Below are positions 8,490 through 17,060 of a DNA stretch of 64,000 bases, in pieces. Numbering within the stretch: the stretch's first letter is position 1; every line of letters begins with the position of its first letter. The translations under genes were made by a program, and so were the position numbers. The notes under the pieces were generated by a model. It did not search any database, was not told the DNA's origin, and worked only from the letters and a program-made list of their open reading frames with translations. Source of the stretch: Wenzhouxiangella sediminis (lineage in GTDB: Bacteria > Pseudomonadota > Gammaproteobacteria > Xanthomonadales > Wenzhouxiangellaceae); the NCBI RefSeq assembly GCF_003410055.1, contig NZ_QUZK01000041.1:151506-215505 (forward strand), read 5' to 3'.

Positions 8490-8526
8490 GGGGCACCTGC
8501 CAGGTCTAAGGGCGGGTGCCCCTTTC
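8490..8526 (+). terminator. Rho-independent terminator after the S74-domain gene
   Basis: GGGGCACC pairs with GGTGCCCC across a 17-base loop, followed by TTTC. It lies about 40 bp past the stop codon, between convergent genes. Confidence 0.6.
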
Positions 8527-8559
8527 ATCAATTGAGGGGCCAGGCGCGCATATCGATGA

Positions 8560-9651
8560 TCATCCGGCGCCTTTTCTGCAGACCACCATGTGTGGCTCGA
8601 AGACCGAGCCGATCAATATTGTCTGATCACGCGCCGTGGCGACGCTAGCGCCGGAGATCAGCTCGCCGTCGTCGAGGAACAGGGTCTCGATTCTTGGCTC
8701 GGGGTGGAGTCGAACGCGCGCGGCCTGCGACGGGGCGAGGACTTCGGCATCGCCGGCATGACGGGTGAAGGTCAGCAGCTTGACGTGGCCACCTAGCAGC
8801 AGGTCGCCGTTGTCCGGATCGACTTCGATGTTGTCGACGCCGAAGCCCACGTCGAAACGGCGCAGCTGTTCGAGGCTGCCGTCTTGCAGATCGCGGAGGT
8901 AGTCGCGGATGCGGCCGTGGGTAACTTCGGCGACGTACAGTCGCATGCCGTCGGTCGAGAGATTGATCCCGTTGGCATAGCTCAGGCCGTCGGCCACCTC
9001 GCGGTATTCGCTGCCGTTGAAGTAGACCACGTTGGCCCGCCCCAGGCGCAGATAGTCCTCCAGGGTGCGTTGCCAGCCCGGCGCGCTGCCGTGATCGTTG
9101 GTGAAGTAGAAGCGTTCGTGGTCCACGGCGACGATGTCGTTGGGGCTGATCATCGATTCGTGTGCCAGGGTTTCGCGGTGCACGAGGCGTTGGCCTTGCA
9201 GGTCGAAGACCTCCACGGCGTGGGCCGGCCCGGCTGACTTGCCGGGCTGGTCGCCGAACAGTGACTCGCCGGGGTGATTGACCACGAACAGCGTCCCCCG
9301 GCCCTCGTCATCGACGAACAGCGAAATGCCGTGCGGCCTGAAGTCCTTCCCGGCGTCGGGGGTCAGGTTGACGGGCGAGTCCATCGAACCGTCGAGCGCC
9401 CAGGCGTAGATGCCGCCGGGCCGGACATCGCCGGCGATGGCAGCGCGGCGGTTGAAGCTAGAGACGAGCGCAAGATCGCGCTCCGGGTGCAGCGTGATGT
9501 CTTCGGCGCCAGGCACACCGGCGATCCGACGGCATTCGCCGGGGTGGAGATTCTCTACGCTGCGGAACTCGCCGGCATCGACCGCGAGGTAGAGCACGTA
9601 GGCGGCAATCAACAGCACCGGCACGCCGATCAGCAGAATCAGTTTGCGCAT
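8560..9651 (-). CDS. Arylesterase / paraoxonase-like six-blade propeller hydrolase, 363 aa
   Basis: Likely a calcium-dependent lactonase or arylesterase of the serum paraoxonase (PON) family, anchored by one N-terminal helix (LILLIGVPVLLIAAYVLYLAV) and facing the periplasm. Family signatures in order: ECRRIAGVPGAEDITLHP, RPHGISLFVD, SPNDIVAVDHERFYFTNDHG, LSYANGINLSTDG, FGVDNIEVDPDNGDLLLGGH and a C-terminal IGSVFEPHMVVC. The Asn and Asp residues of SPND, NGI and DNIEVD correspond to the calcium and active-site ligands of PON. It stands alone, facing the terminator of the preceding gene. The substrate is unknown. Confidence 0.82.
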   Translation of the reverse strand: MRKLILLIGVPVLLIAAYVLYLAVDAGEFRSVENLHPGECRRIAGVPGAEDITLHPERDLALVSSFNRRAAIAGDVRPGGIYAWALDGSMDSPVNLTPDAGKDFRPHGISLFVDDEGRGTLFVVNHPGESLFGDQPGKSAGPAHAVEVFDLQGQRLVHRETLAHESMISPNDIVAVDHERFYFTNDHGSAPGWQRTLEDYLRLGRANVVYFNGSEYREVADGLSYANGINLSTDGMRLYVAEVTHGRIRDYLRDLQDGSLEQLRRFDVGFGVDNIEVDPDNGDLLLGGHVKLLTFTRHAGDAEVLAPSQAARVRLHPEPRIETLFLDDGELISGASVATARDQTILIGSVFEPHMVVCRKGAG

Positions 9652-9736
9652 GGGAAATCATCGCTCGTGTTCGACGAGGATTATGCCCGCCGGTCGGCTT
9701 GAGCGCGAATCGAGCCCGGTGCACTCCGCAGGGGCT

Positions 9737-12700
9737 TCAGCTCGGCGAGGATGACACGGTCTCCAGGAGGCCGCGCTCGATCAGTTCGTCCAGTTCTCGC
9801 GTCGACAGCGCTGTTGCGATCTGGTCCTCGCGGGTTTGCGGGCCGGCCACCAGACCGCGCCAGCCGTCCTTGCCGGCCGCCTTGGCCGTGTACAGGGCGT
9901 GGTCGGCCAGGTCGATACTGACTTCCCAGCTGTTCGGGCTGCCGGCTTGTTCCAGCAGGGGCCAGGCGGCGTAACCGATGCTGCAGGTGACGCTGACTTC
10001 CTCGTCGTTGCTGGTCACCAGGGGCTGCTCGGAAACGGCCCGGCAGATGCGCTCGGCCAGCGCGGCGCCCCTGGCGGGGTCGATGTCGTTGACGACCAGC
10101 AGGAACTCTTCGCCGCCCCAGCGCACCAGGATGTCTTCGGCCCGGCAGAACTCGCCCAGGCGCTGGCCGAAGGCCACGAGCACGCGATCGCCCACGGCGT
10201 GGCCGCGCTGGTCGTTGATTTGCTTGAAGTCGTCGATGTCGATCATCAGAAACAGCAGCCTCGGCCGCGACCGACGGTCCCGGTTCTTTCGGGCCTTTTC
10301 CATCCAGTCGAGAAAGTCCCGCCGGTTCGACAGGCCGGTCAGCGGATCGCGCCGGGTGGCCTGGTCGAGCTTGCGGTTGCTTTGCTGCAGTTCTTCGTTG
10401 AGGCGCTGGAGTTCGGCGGTGCGCTCGGCGACCTGCTGGTGCAGCACTTCCACCTGCCGGCGCTTGTTGTGCATGTTGCGCTGCACGCGCCAGACGATCA
10501 GGGCCAGCAGCCCGAGCAGGCCGAGCACGTAGAACGCGTAGGCGATCGGGTGGCGCCAGGGCGGGGGCGCCAGCACGATGTCCAGGGCGTGCGCGTTGCG
10601 GAACTGGCCGTCGCGGCCGGCCGCCTCGACCTGCAGCCGATAGCTGCCCGCCGAGAGATAGTTGACGGAGAATTCCGCCTCCGGGCCGTGCACCTGCACC
10701 CATTCGTCGTGCAGGCCCTCCACACGGTAGCGCAGCCGGGCGGCCCCGGGCGCGTTGAAGTCCAGGGCCACCATGCGCAGCGCGAAAATGCCGTTGTCGT
10801 GATCCAGCTGCAGTTTGCGGGCATAGGGCAGGGCGGCGTCGAGCCCGTCGAAGGCGTCCAGTACGCCGATTTGGCGATGCGCGATGGTCAGCCCGTCGAT
10901 GACCGGCCGCGCCGGCGGGCTCTCGAAAGAGAATTCGCTGCTGGCGACCGAGTCGACGCCGTCCATGCCGCCGAAGTAGAGCATGCCGTCGTCGCCCTGC
11001 CAGGCCGCGCCGGCGTTGAATTCCTGGTTGACCAGGCCGTCGCGCCGCCCCAGCTGCTGGACTTGCCCGCTCTCGGGCTCGAGCACGGCCAGGCCCTGGT
11101 TGGTGCTCAGCCACATGCGCCCGGCCGGGTCGCGGAGGAGGCGATAGACGACATTGTTGGGCAGACCGTCGGCGGTGGTGATCTGGCGCTGGACGCTGCC
11201 TTCGCGGTCGAGCTGCAGCAGGCCGCCGCCGAAGCTGGCCAGCCAGACACGGTCGTCTTCGAGGTGGATGGCCCAGATCGAGCTACTGGAGCGCTCGCGC
11301 GAGCCGGCGAAGAAGTGCTCGCTCGACTCGCCCGGGCGGAAACGATACACGCCGTTTTCGTTGCTGCCGACCCAGAGGCTGCCGTCCTCGTCGATGCGCA
11401 GCGTGGTCAGGAACGGGTCGCGCAACACATCCGGAACCAGATCAGGTTGCAGCCGGCCGTCGGCCAGCACGGCCAGCCCCGACTGCGTGGTGATCCACAG
11501 GCGGCCGCCGTGTTCGACCAGGTCGGTGATGCGCTCGTCGGGGAGCTCGCCCGGAACGACTGGCTCAGGCGCTTCGGGCGGTTGCCAGCGCCAAAGGCCG
11601 TGATAGCTGCCGACCCAGTAGCCGTCGCCGGAGGTCTCGGCGGCCAGCGCGAGGATCGGGATGCCGGCCAGCGCTGGCAGCTGCCGCCACGCCTCGCTGC
11701 CAGTGGCCCGCACGTACAAACCGTTTTCGGTGCCCAGCAGGCTGAAGCGCTCGTCGCGCCGGACCGCCCAGACGATCTCCTCGGGCCAGGTGATGGGTTC
11801 GTCGGAGGCGGGTGCGCCGCTGGCCAGGACGGTTTCCGCCAGCGGCAGCACGCGGTGGAGCCCGTCGGCGAAGGTGCCGATCCAGAGCACGCCGGCACTG
11901 TCGCGGAAGATGCGGGTGACCTCGCTGTCGCCGATGTCCATGCGCCAGCGCGTGTACTGCGAGGGCCGGGCCGGATCCCAGGCCAGCACGCCGCCCTTGC
12001 TGTCACCGATCAGCAGTCGTCCGTCCGCTTCGGCATAAAGGCTCGAAACCCAGGGCGTGCCGCCATTCGGGCGGATCGGCGGGGAAACGACGGAGATGTT
12101 ACCGGGACGCACGCGCACCAGCTCGCCGTTCTCGGTCGCCAGCCAGGCCGTGCCGTCCGGCGCCTGGGCCACTGCGTTGCACTCCGGCGAGCCGGGCAGA
12201 TCCGGTTGCCGTTCGCGGCCGTCGCTGAAGACCAGCCCGCAATCGCGATCGGCGGCCAGCCAGTCGGACTCGCCGAACCGGGCCAGGCCGATCAGGCCGT
12301 TGCGGGCGACCAGCCTGGTGACGCGCTGCCCGGCCAGGTCGATGCGGTCGACGCCGGCGGCCGTGGCGACCAGGGCCGACTGCCCCGAAGGCGATGCGGC
12401 CACGTCGACCACGCGCAGGTGGGACAGGCCCTGCTCGGTGGCGAAGCGCCAGCGCTCGAGGGTTTCCAGGTCGATGACCTCGATGCCGGCGTCGTTGCTG
12501 CCCAGCCACATGCGCTCGTCGCCGTCGACGGCCAGGGCGTCGATGGTGGAGCTGATCAGAGCGTCCGGGGTGTCGGGCCGGTGCGTCAGCACGTCGAAGC
12601 GATGGCCGTCGAAGCGGTGCAGGCCCTCCTGCGTGCCGAACCAGAGGAAGCCGTTGCCGTCCTCGGCGATGCTGATCACGCTCGATTGCGACAGGCCGGC

Positions 12701-12823
12701 ATCCAGGCCATAGGACTCCACCGCGAGCGTGCGTTCCGAGGCAACCCCGCTGTCATCGTCGGCTGCAAAAGCGCTGCCGGAAACGACCCAAAGCGCTGCG
12801 AGGAGCAATCGTCCGGCCATCAT
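9737..12823 (-). CDS. Propeller-sensor diguanylate cyclase (two-component propeller, Y_Y_Y, TM, GGDEF), 1028 aa
   Basis: Predicted to make cyclic di-GMP in response to a periplasmic signal. Order: signal peptide (LLLAALWVVSGSAFA); about 700 residues of repeated short blades of the regulator-propeller type (for example GNGFLWFGTQEGLHRFDG and GRMWLSTNQGL); a Y_Y_Y domain (RLRYRVEGLHDEWV); one membrane helix (FYVLGLLGLLALIVW); a coiled coil; and a C-terminal GGDEF domain with the active-site loop RWGGEEFL. The domain order is that of hybrid two-component sensors with the kinase swapped for a cyclase. The start is taken at ATG-ATG 12823; an ATG at 12904 would extend the N terminus by 27 residues. 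It lies just downstream of, and in line with, the 5'-nucleotidase gene. Confidence 0.9.
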   Translation of the reverse strand: MMAGRLLLAALWVVSGSAFAADDDSGVASERTLAVESYGLDAGLSQSSVISIAEDGNGFLWFGTQEGLHRFDGHRFDVLTHRPDTPDALISSTIDALAVDGDERMWLGSNDAGIEVIDLETLERWRFATEQGLSHLRVVDVAASPSGQSALVATAAGVDRIDLAGQRVTRLVARNGLIGLARFGESDWLAADRDCGLVFSDGRERQPDLPGSPECNAVAQAPDGTAWLATENGELVRVRPGNISVVSPPIRPNGGTPWVSSLYAEADGRLLIGDSKGGVLAWDPARPSQYTRWRMDIGDSEVTRIFRDSAGVLWIGTFADGLHRVLPLAETVLASGAPASDEPITWPEEIVWAVRRDERFSLLGTENGLYVRATGSEAWRQLPALAGIPILALAAETSGDGYWVGSYHGLWRWQPPEAPEPVVPGELPDERITDLVEHGGRLWITTQSGLAVLADGRLQPDLVPDVLRDPFLTTLRIDEDGSLWVGSNENGVYRFRPGESSEHFFAGSRERSSSSIWAIHLEDDRVWLASFGGGLLQLDREGSVQRQITTADGLPNNVVYRLLRDPAGRMWLSTNQGLAVLEPESGQVQQLGRRDGLVNQEFNAGAAWQGDDGMLYFGGMDGVDSVASSEFSFESPPARPVIDGLTIAHRQIGVLDAFDGLDAALPYARKLQLDHDNGIFALRMVALDFNAPGAARLRYRVEGLHDEWVQVHGPEAEFSVNYLSAGSYRLQVEAAGRDGQFRNAHALDIVLAPPPWRHPIAYAFYVLGLLGLLALIVWRVQRNMHNKRRQVEVLHQQVAERTAELQRLNEELQQSNRKLDQATRRDPLTGLSNRRDFLDWMEKARKNRDRRSRPRLLFLMIDIDDFKQINDQRGHAVGDRVLVAFGQRLGEFCRAEDILVRWGGEEFLLVVNDIDPARGAALAERICRAVSEQPLVTSNDEEVSVTCSIGYAAWPLLEQAGSPNSWEVSIDLADHALYTAKAAGKDGWRGLVAGPQTREDQIATALSTRELDELIERGLLETVSSSPS

Positions 12824-12914
12824 GGCGGGCAGGCCCCGGTCGGGACAGGGGCGTGAGGCGGGTCTTTCGCGATCCAAGCTCAACTCCGGCCTGCGCGGTT
12901 GCATGCGCTTCAGT

Positions 12915-14981
12915 TTACATGCCGGAGATCTCGATCAGCCAGGCCTGCTCGCCCTCGGGCCGGGGCGGAAGCTGGATGGCCTGTTCCGGCGTGGCGTGGA
13001 ACTCGGCCAGGTAGGCGGCCAGCGCGAACTGCTCGGTGCCGGGGGGCGCGAAGTCGACGTCGATGCCCGGGTAGTCGAGCCCGACGAGGTGGCGTAGCTT
13101 GGGGTCTTTCAGTTGCCGGAAGGGATAGCCGTCGCCGCAATGCGTGATCTTGTCGGTCGGCTGACCCGAATCGTGTACGCACTGGGCCAGGAAGTGCAGC
13201 GTGATGATGCGCAAGGGCTGGTCCGGGTCGCTCACCCATTCGCCGTCGCTCAGCAGTTGCGTTGTGCTGCCGTCCGGCGCCACCACCGCCAAGTCGCGCA
13301 CCCGCTCGCCGTTGCTTTCGGCGCCCTGGTTGATGTCGCCCTGGCCCGGTTGAATGGGGCGTCTTGACGGGCGTGAGGCGTCGTAGCGCATCCGCAGGCC
13401 GGCAAACTGCGGAAAGTAGCCCGGCGTGGCGCCGGGCTCGATGCCCGAGACGGCGTATTCCATGACGTCGAGCAACTCGCCGGCGGTGACGGTCAGCGCG
13501 ACCAGCCTGCCGTTGAAGGCCAGCGCGGCTTCGACATCCAGTTGCGAGATCGCGTTGGCCGGGCGAAAGCGATTGGCCGATGGCGGCCTGAGTTGGACGC
13601 CGCGGGTATCGCGGCTGCCCGGCGGCACGTTCGCCTCGCCGATCGGGGCGCGAATGCCGCCGCCGTTGCGCACGGCGACCACTGCCTCGGGTTCCTGCCG
13701 GCGGGCCAGCCAGAGGCTGGCCTCGGCCCAGAGCCGGCCGAGGTTGGTCTCGCGCGTTCGAAGCATGACCCGGCGTCCGTCCAGGAACTGGTCGGTGTAG
13801 CCGAGGACGTTCGATTCCTTGTCCTCGAGAATGCGCCAGAAGGCATCGCGGATGCTCACCACCTGGCTCACGGGCTCGGCGCCGCGCGCTTCGGCCAGCG
13901 AGTCCAGGCTGGCCCAGACACCGGCGGTGTCTTCGTCGAGGTGTTCGAGCGAGATGACGCCCTCGGCGTCGAACTGCAGCAGCAAGCGCCCCAGGTAGCG
14001 GTAGTCGCCGCCGGTGTTGACCAGCAGCACCGGTTCGTCCAGCGGCGAACGATAGACCAGGGGATAGTCGTCCACGGCCACGTCGCCGGGATGCAGCGGG
14101 CGCTTGGAGTCGGCCAGGATGGTGTTGGAGCCCCCGCCGATGATGACGTCCACACGCTCGAGGCGCTCGGCCAGCGCCCGCTCGACGTGCAGCTGCTGCA
14201 TGTGTGCGGCCAGGATGATGACGTTCACGCCTTGGGCCGCCAGCGCGTCCACTTCATCCTGGATGACGGCCGCCAGCGCGTCCATGTCGTCGGGGTCGCC
14301 GGGCCGGATGTCGATCTCGCCGGTGGTCGTGATCTGGTCGAGGCTGGGCGTCGAGGCGCCGACCACGCCGATGCGGCGGCCGTCGACTTTCAGGATCACG
14401 GAGCCGGTCAGCCGACCGCTCACCTCAGCGGCCGGCAGTCCGTCGGGGCTGACCCGTTCGGCCAGGAACGGTTCGCTGCCGAAATCCAGGTTGCTCGCCA
14501 CCCAGGGATAGCGCGCCCCCGGCCAGCCTTGGTCGTCGGGTTGGATGATGCCGGCAAACTCCTCCGGGCCGCCGTCCAGGTCGTGGTTGCCTACGGCGCT
14601 GACATCCACGCCCAGGGCATTGGTAAACGCGATCTCGCCGCGGCCCACGCCGGGTGAGCCCACGATTGGCGCCATCTCGGGGTCGTTGCTGGCCTGGTAG
14701 AGCGGGCCGGGAATGTAGTTGTCGCCCGAACTGATCAGCACGGTGTGTTCCGGCATTTCCGCGCGAAACGAAGCCGCCAGGGCGGAAAACGCCGCCACGT
14801 GATCCAGCGCTCGCGTCCCGCCGCCGTCGACATCGGAGAAGTGCAGCAGCTGCAGCTCGAGCCCTTCCCGGGGCTCGGTGCCGGCATCCGGGGCGATCGG
14901 CTTGTGGCTGCAGGCCAGGACAAGGGCGGACAGTGCCAGCGTGATCAGTACGCGCAGGTACGCGCGAGCGGGAGACGTCAT
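12915..14981 (-). CDS. 5'-nucleotidase-family metallophosphatase lipoprotein, 688 aa
   Basis: Periplasmic hydrolase of nucleotides or related phosphoesters. A lipobox (LVLAC) ends the signal peptide. The N-terminal metallophosphatase domain shows LLHFSDVDGG, SSGDNYIPGP, GNHDLDGG, AAHMQQ and NTGGDYRYLG. The C-terminal substrate domain shows RNGGGIRAPI and NAISQLDVEAALAFNGRLVAL. In the first metal motif the usual D-x-H of classic 5'-nucleotidases is D-x-D. AGAGG five bases before ATG 14981 fixes the start. The propeller-GGDEF gene follows on the same strand, so the two are probably co-transcribed. A CRP-type palindrome lies 120 bp upstream. Confidence 0.88.
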   Translation of the reverse strand: MTSPARAYLRVLITLALSALVLACSHKPIAPDAGTEPREGLELQLLHFSDVDGGGTRALDHVAAFSALAASFRAEMPEHTVLISSGDNYIPGPLYQASNDPEMAPIVGSPGVGRGEIAFTNALGVDVSAVGNHDLDGGPEEFAGIIQPDDQGWPGARYPWVASNLDFGSEPFLAERVSPDGLPAAEVSGRLTGSVILKVDGRRIGVVGASTPSLDQITTTGEIDIRPGDPDDMDALAAVIQDEVDALAAQGVNVIILAAHMQQLHVERALAERLERVDVIIGGGSNTILADSKRPLHPGDVAVDDYPLVYRSPLDEPVLLVNTGGDYRYLGRLLLQFDAEGVISLEHLDEDTAGVWASLDSLAEARGAEPVSQVVSIRDAFWRILEDKESNVLGYTDQFLDGRRVMLRTRETNLGRLWAEASLWLARRQEPEAVVAVRNGGGIRAPIGEANVPPGSRDTRGVQLRPPSANRFRPANAISQLDVEAALAFNGRLVALTVTAGELLDVMEYAVSGIEPGATPGYFPQFAGLRMRYDASRPSRRPIQPGQGDINQGAESNGERVRDLAVVAPDGSTTQLLSDGEWVSDPDQPLRIITLHFLAQCVHDSGQPTDKITHCGDGYPFRQLKDPKLRHLVGLDYPGIDVDFAPPGTEQFALAAYLAEFHATPEQAIQLPPRPEGEQAWLIEISGM

Positions 14982-15101
14982 GCAGACCTCTTCGAAAAGC
15001 GATTTCAGCGGGCCATTCTTCGGCAGCGGGCGGCAGACTGCAAGAGATGATCGACGATGCGGCGCGGAAGCGCATTTCAGCCATGAACCAGCGCTTGAGT
15101 A

Positions 15102-15117
15102 TGTGACGCGCGTCACA
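15102..15117. promoter_or_regulatory. Perfect CRP/Clp-type operator palindrome
   Basis: TGTGACGCGCGTCACA is a perfect 16-bp palindrome and an exact match to the CRP consensus TGTGA-N6-TCACA. In xanthomonads the homologue Clp uses the same consensus. It lies between divergent genes and just upstream of a -35/-10 pair for the rightward gene. Confidence 0.72.
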
Positions 15118-15122
15118 AATAA

Positions 15123-15152
15123 TTGATTTAATGAGAAGCGTGGCGCTATATT
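15123..15152 (+). promoter_or_regulatory. Sigma-70-type promoter for the duplicated secreted protein gene
   Basis: TTGATT (15123-15128) and TATATT (15147-15152) are separated by 18 bases. The CRP-type site is centred about 50 bases upstream of the predicted start of transcription, which suits activation. The gene starts about 70 bases further on. Confidence 0.55.
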
Positions 15153-15221
15153 CGGGGTGCGGGATCGGATTTGGGGCCTGGTATGACACTGAGCCATCCG
15201 GTCCATCGAGGGAGACACATC

Positions 15222-15986
15222 ATGAATATCCGGAAGAAACTGCTTGTCGCGGCCCTGGCCGCGGCGGTCTGCATGCCCGTTGCCGCCGACGATCACGAGG
15301 GCGAAAAGGACCCCATGCTCTTCATCATGGAACTCACCGTCCAGCATGGGCACGGCAAGGCCTTTCGCGACGCGATGACCGCGTACATGGGCTGCTACGA
15401 GGAAAACGGGGGAGAGACAGGATGGTCGACCTGGGCACCGGTCGACGGCGAGCCCAACGAGATGTGGGTCGTCTCGAGCATCGACATGTGGTCCGAGCTG
15501 GACAACCAGGATGCGGCCGAGGAGACCTGCTGGTCAGAGCATTCGACCGAACTCACCTCGCATGTCTCGAACGCCAATCGTCGGATCTACCGGCGGATGG
15601 GCGATTGGAGCGGTGATGCCGAAGGCTACAGCGTGGTCAAGCTGCACAACTTCCGGGTCGACGACGGTGAGGCCTTCCGCGAAGTCGTGGGCGAAATCGT
15701 CGACATGATGAAAGACGCCGAATCGGAACACATGGGCACCTGGTACGGCTCGGTGAGCCAGCAGCGCTGGGCGGCCGACTACTTCGTGGTGGAGCACTTC
15801 GACAATTTCGCGGCGATGGACGCGGATCGCGACGGGCCCAACGACGTCATGACCGAGGCCCTGGGCGAAGAGGGCGCGTCGGAAGTGTGGGATCGTTTCG
15901 ACGATGCGCTGGCCGACATGGAGCCGTACTGGAACAACATTCTCCGGCGCGTCGATTCCCTGAGTTACTCGCCCGACGACGAATAG
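15222..15986 (+). CDS. Secreted protein of unknown function with two similar halves, 254 aa
   Basis: Not recognised as a named family. A signal peptide (LLVAALAAAVCMPVAA) is followed by two similar halves. Half one reads LFIMELTVQHGHGKAFRDAMTA, then WSTWAPVDGEPNEMWVVSSIDMWSELD. Half two reads SVVKLHNFRVDDGEAFREVVGE, then MGTWYGSVSQQRWAADYFVVEHFDNFAAMD. The pattern of a strand, a helix beginning with G-x-AFR, and a later W-rich strand with a Phe/Trp-x-x-hydrophobic-D helix resembles a dimeric alpha-beta barrel (ABM-like) duplicated in one chain; that fold is inference. GAGGGAGA precedes the ATG. The gene has its own CRP-type promoter and terminator and so stands alone. Confidence 0.8.
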   Translation: MNIRKKLLVAALAAAVCMPVAADDHEGEKDPMLFIMELTVQHGHGKAFRDAMTAYMGCYEENGGETGWSTWAPVDGEPNEMWVVSSIDMWSELDNQDAAEETCWSEHSTELTSHVSNANRRIYRRMGDWSGDAEGYSVVKLHNFRVDDGEAFREVVGEIVDMMKDAESEHMGTWYGSVSQQRWAADYFVVEHFDNFAAMDADRDGPNDVMTEALGEEGASEVWDRFDDALADMEPYWNNILRRVDSLSYSPDDE

Positions 15987-16286
15987 AACGGGAAGGGGAA
16001 CGGCGCGTCGCAACGCGCCGCTTGCGTAAACAAACGGCCCGGCGCGTCCGGGCCGTTTTCTTGCCCAATCCCGGGCGCTATTCCGGATAACTCACCGAAA
16101 AAACCACTCGGGTTTGATGTCAGTGCCTGCGAGATGCCGTCAGCAGGCGCTCTATCGGGCGGGCGCCGTGGCGCTTGATGCGTGGGGCCGCAAGGTGCTT
16201 GCATCCGACCGGGCAACAGGATACTTTCGGGACGCGGTTGTCGCTGTCAGGCAATGACCGATACCTCGTGCTTATGGGAGATTGTC
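15987..16286. other. Intergenic region with terminator and leader of the second GlsB gene
   Basis: Beyond the terminator at 16034-16062 I see no gene. The last 80 bases are the leader of the second GlsB-family gene. Confidence 0.5.
16034..16062 (+). terminator. Strong rho-independent terminator
   Basis: ACGGCCCGG and CCGGGCCGT form a 9-bp GC-rich stem with a 5-base loop, followed by TTTCTT. It ends the duplicated secreted protein gene. Confidence 0.85.
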
Positions 16287-16538
16287 ATGGAAGGGATTCT
16301 GATCTGGTTGCTCGTCGGGGGCATCGCGGGCTGGCTCGCAGGGCTGATCGTCAAGGGCGGCGGTCAGGGCATCGTGATCAACATCGTCGTTGGCATCGTA
16401 GGTGCGGTCATTGGCGGCTGGTTGTTCGGTCAACTGGGAGTGGCCATCGGCACCGGCATCATCAACAGCATCATCACGGCCGTGATCGGGGCGGTGATTC
16501 TGTTGCTCATCATCGGCTTGATACGAGGGAAAGGCTGA
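16287..16538 (+). CDS. GlsB/YeaQ/YmgE family small membrane protein, copy 2 (83 aa)
   Basis: Second member of the same stress-associated membrane family, identical to copy 1 at 4528 in 77 of 83 residues; all changes are conservative except the final Arg to Gly. The two DNA copies share long identical blocks but differ at many third positions, so the duplication is not very recent or has been held by selection. GGGAG lies seven bases upstream of the ATG. The GtrA-like gene starts 54 bp downstream on the same strand. Confidence 0.9.
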   Translation: MEGILIWLLVGGIAGWLAGLIVKGGGQGIVINIVVGIVGAVIGGWLFGQLGVAIGTGIINSIITAVIGAVILLLIIGLIRGKG

Positions 16539-16592
16539 ACCGGAGGGCTGCCCATTCCGGTCAGGAGCTCCTGGAATCTGCTCAAGCGCGGC

Positions 16593-17024
16593 GTGCGCTC
16601 GCACAGTTCGCGGGCGACTTTCTTTCGGTTCGCGGTCGTCGGCAGTACGATCGCGCTGATCGATGCCGGCCTTCTGTACCTGCTCAAGGATTTGCCGGGA
16701 TTCAACGCCTACATCGCCCGGGTGTTTTCCTACACCGCGGCGATGGCGGCCGGCTACGTGCTCAACCGCTATTTCACCTTCCACCACATCGAATCCGGGC
16801 GGGTCCTGCTCGATGAGCTGGTGCGCTTCTTCGGCGTGCATGCCCTGGGCGGTGTCCTGAACTTCGGCGTGTTTTCCCTGGTCGTGTTCCTGGGTGAGCG
16901 CGCCGAGCTCACGCCTTTCTGGGATGCCGTCATGCCCCTGCTCGGCGTGTGGATCGGCGGCGTGGTGGGCATGAGTTTCAACTTCCTGGTTTCGAGAAAG
17001 CTGGTTTTCGACGGCGGGAATTGA
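16593..17024 (+). CDS. GtrA-family membrane protein, 143 aa
   Basis: Small inner-membrane protein with four predicted helices (FAVVGSTIALIDAGLLYLL, AAMAAGYVLNRYFTF, ALGGVLNFGVFSLVVFL and VWIGGVVGMSFNFLVSRKLVF). The opening FFRFAVVGS and the ending NFLVSRKLVF are family signatures. GtrA proteins are proposed to flip or help transfer undecaprenyl-linked sugars for surface polysaccharides. The start is a GTG with a weak ribosome site; an alternative start a few codons away is possible. No glycosyltransferase is adjacent, so the glycan cannot be named. Confidence 0.85.
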   Translation: MRSHSSRATFFRFAVVGSTIALIDAGLLYLLKDLPGFNAYIARVFSYTAAMAAGYVLNRYFTFHHIESGRVLLDELVRFFGVHALGGVLNFGVFSLVVFLGERAELTPFWDAVMPLLGVWIGGVVGMSFNFLVSRKLVFDGGN

Positions 17025-17060
17025 CCAACACTTGGTCTGCGGCTCTTGCCAGAGGCTCGT

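Noticed and set aside
9836..12856. Open frame of about 1000 codons on the plus strand
   Set aside because: It is the exact antisense of the propeller-GGDEF gene, whose domains are unmistakable. Long antisense frames are common in GC-rich DNA.
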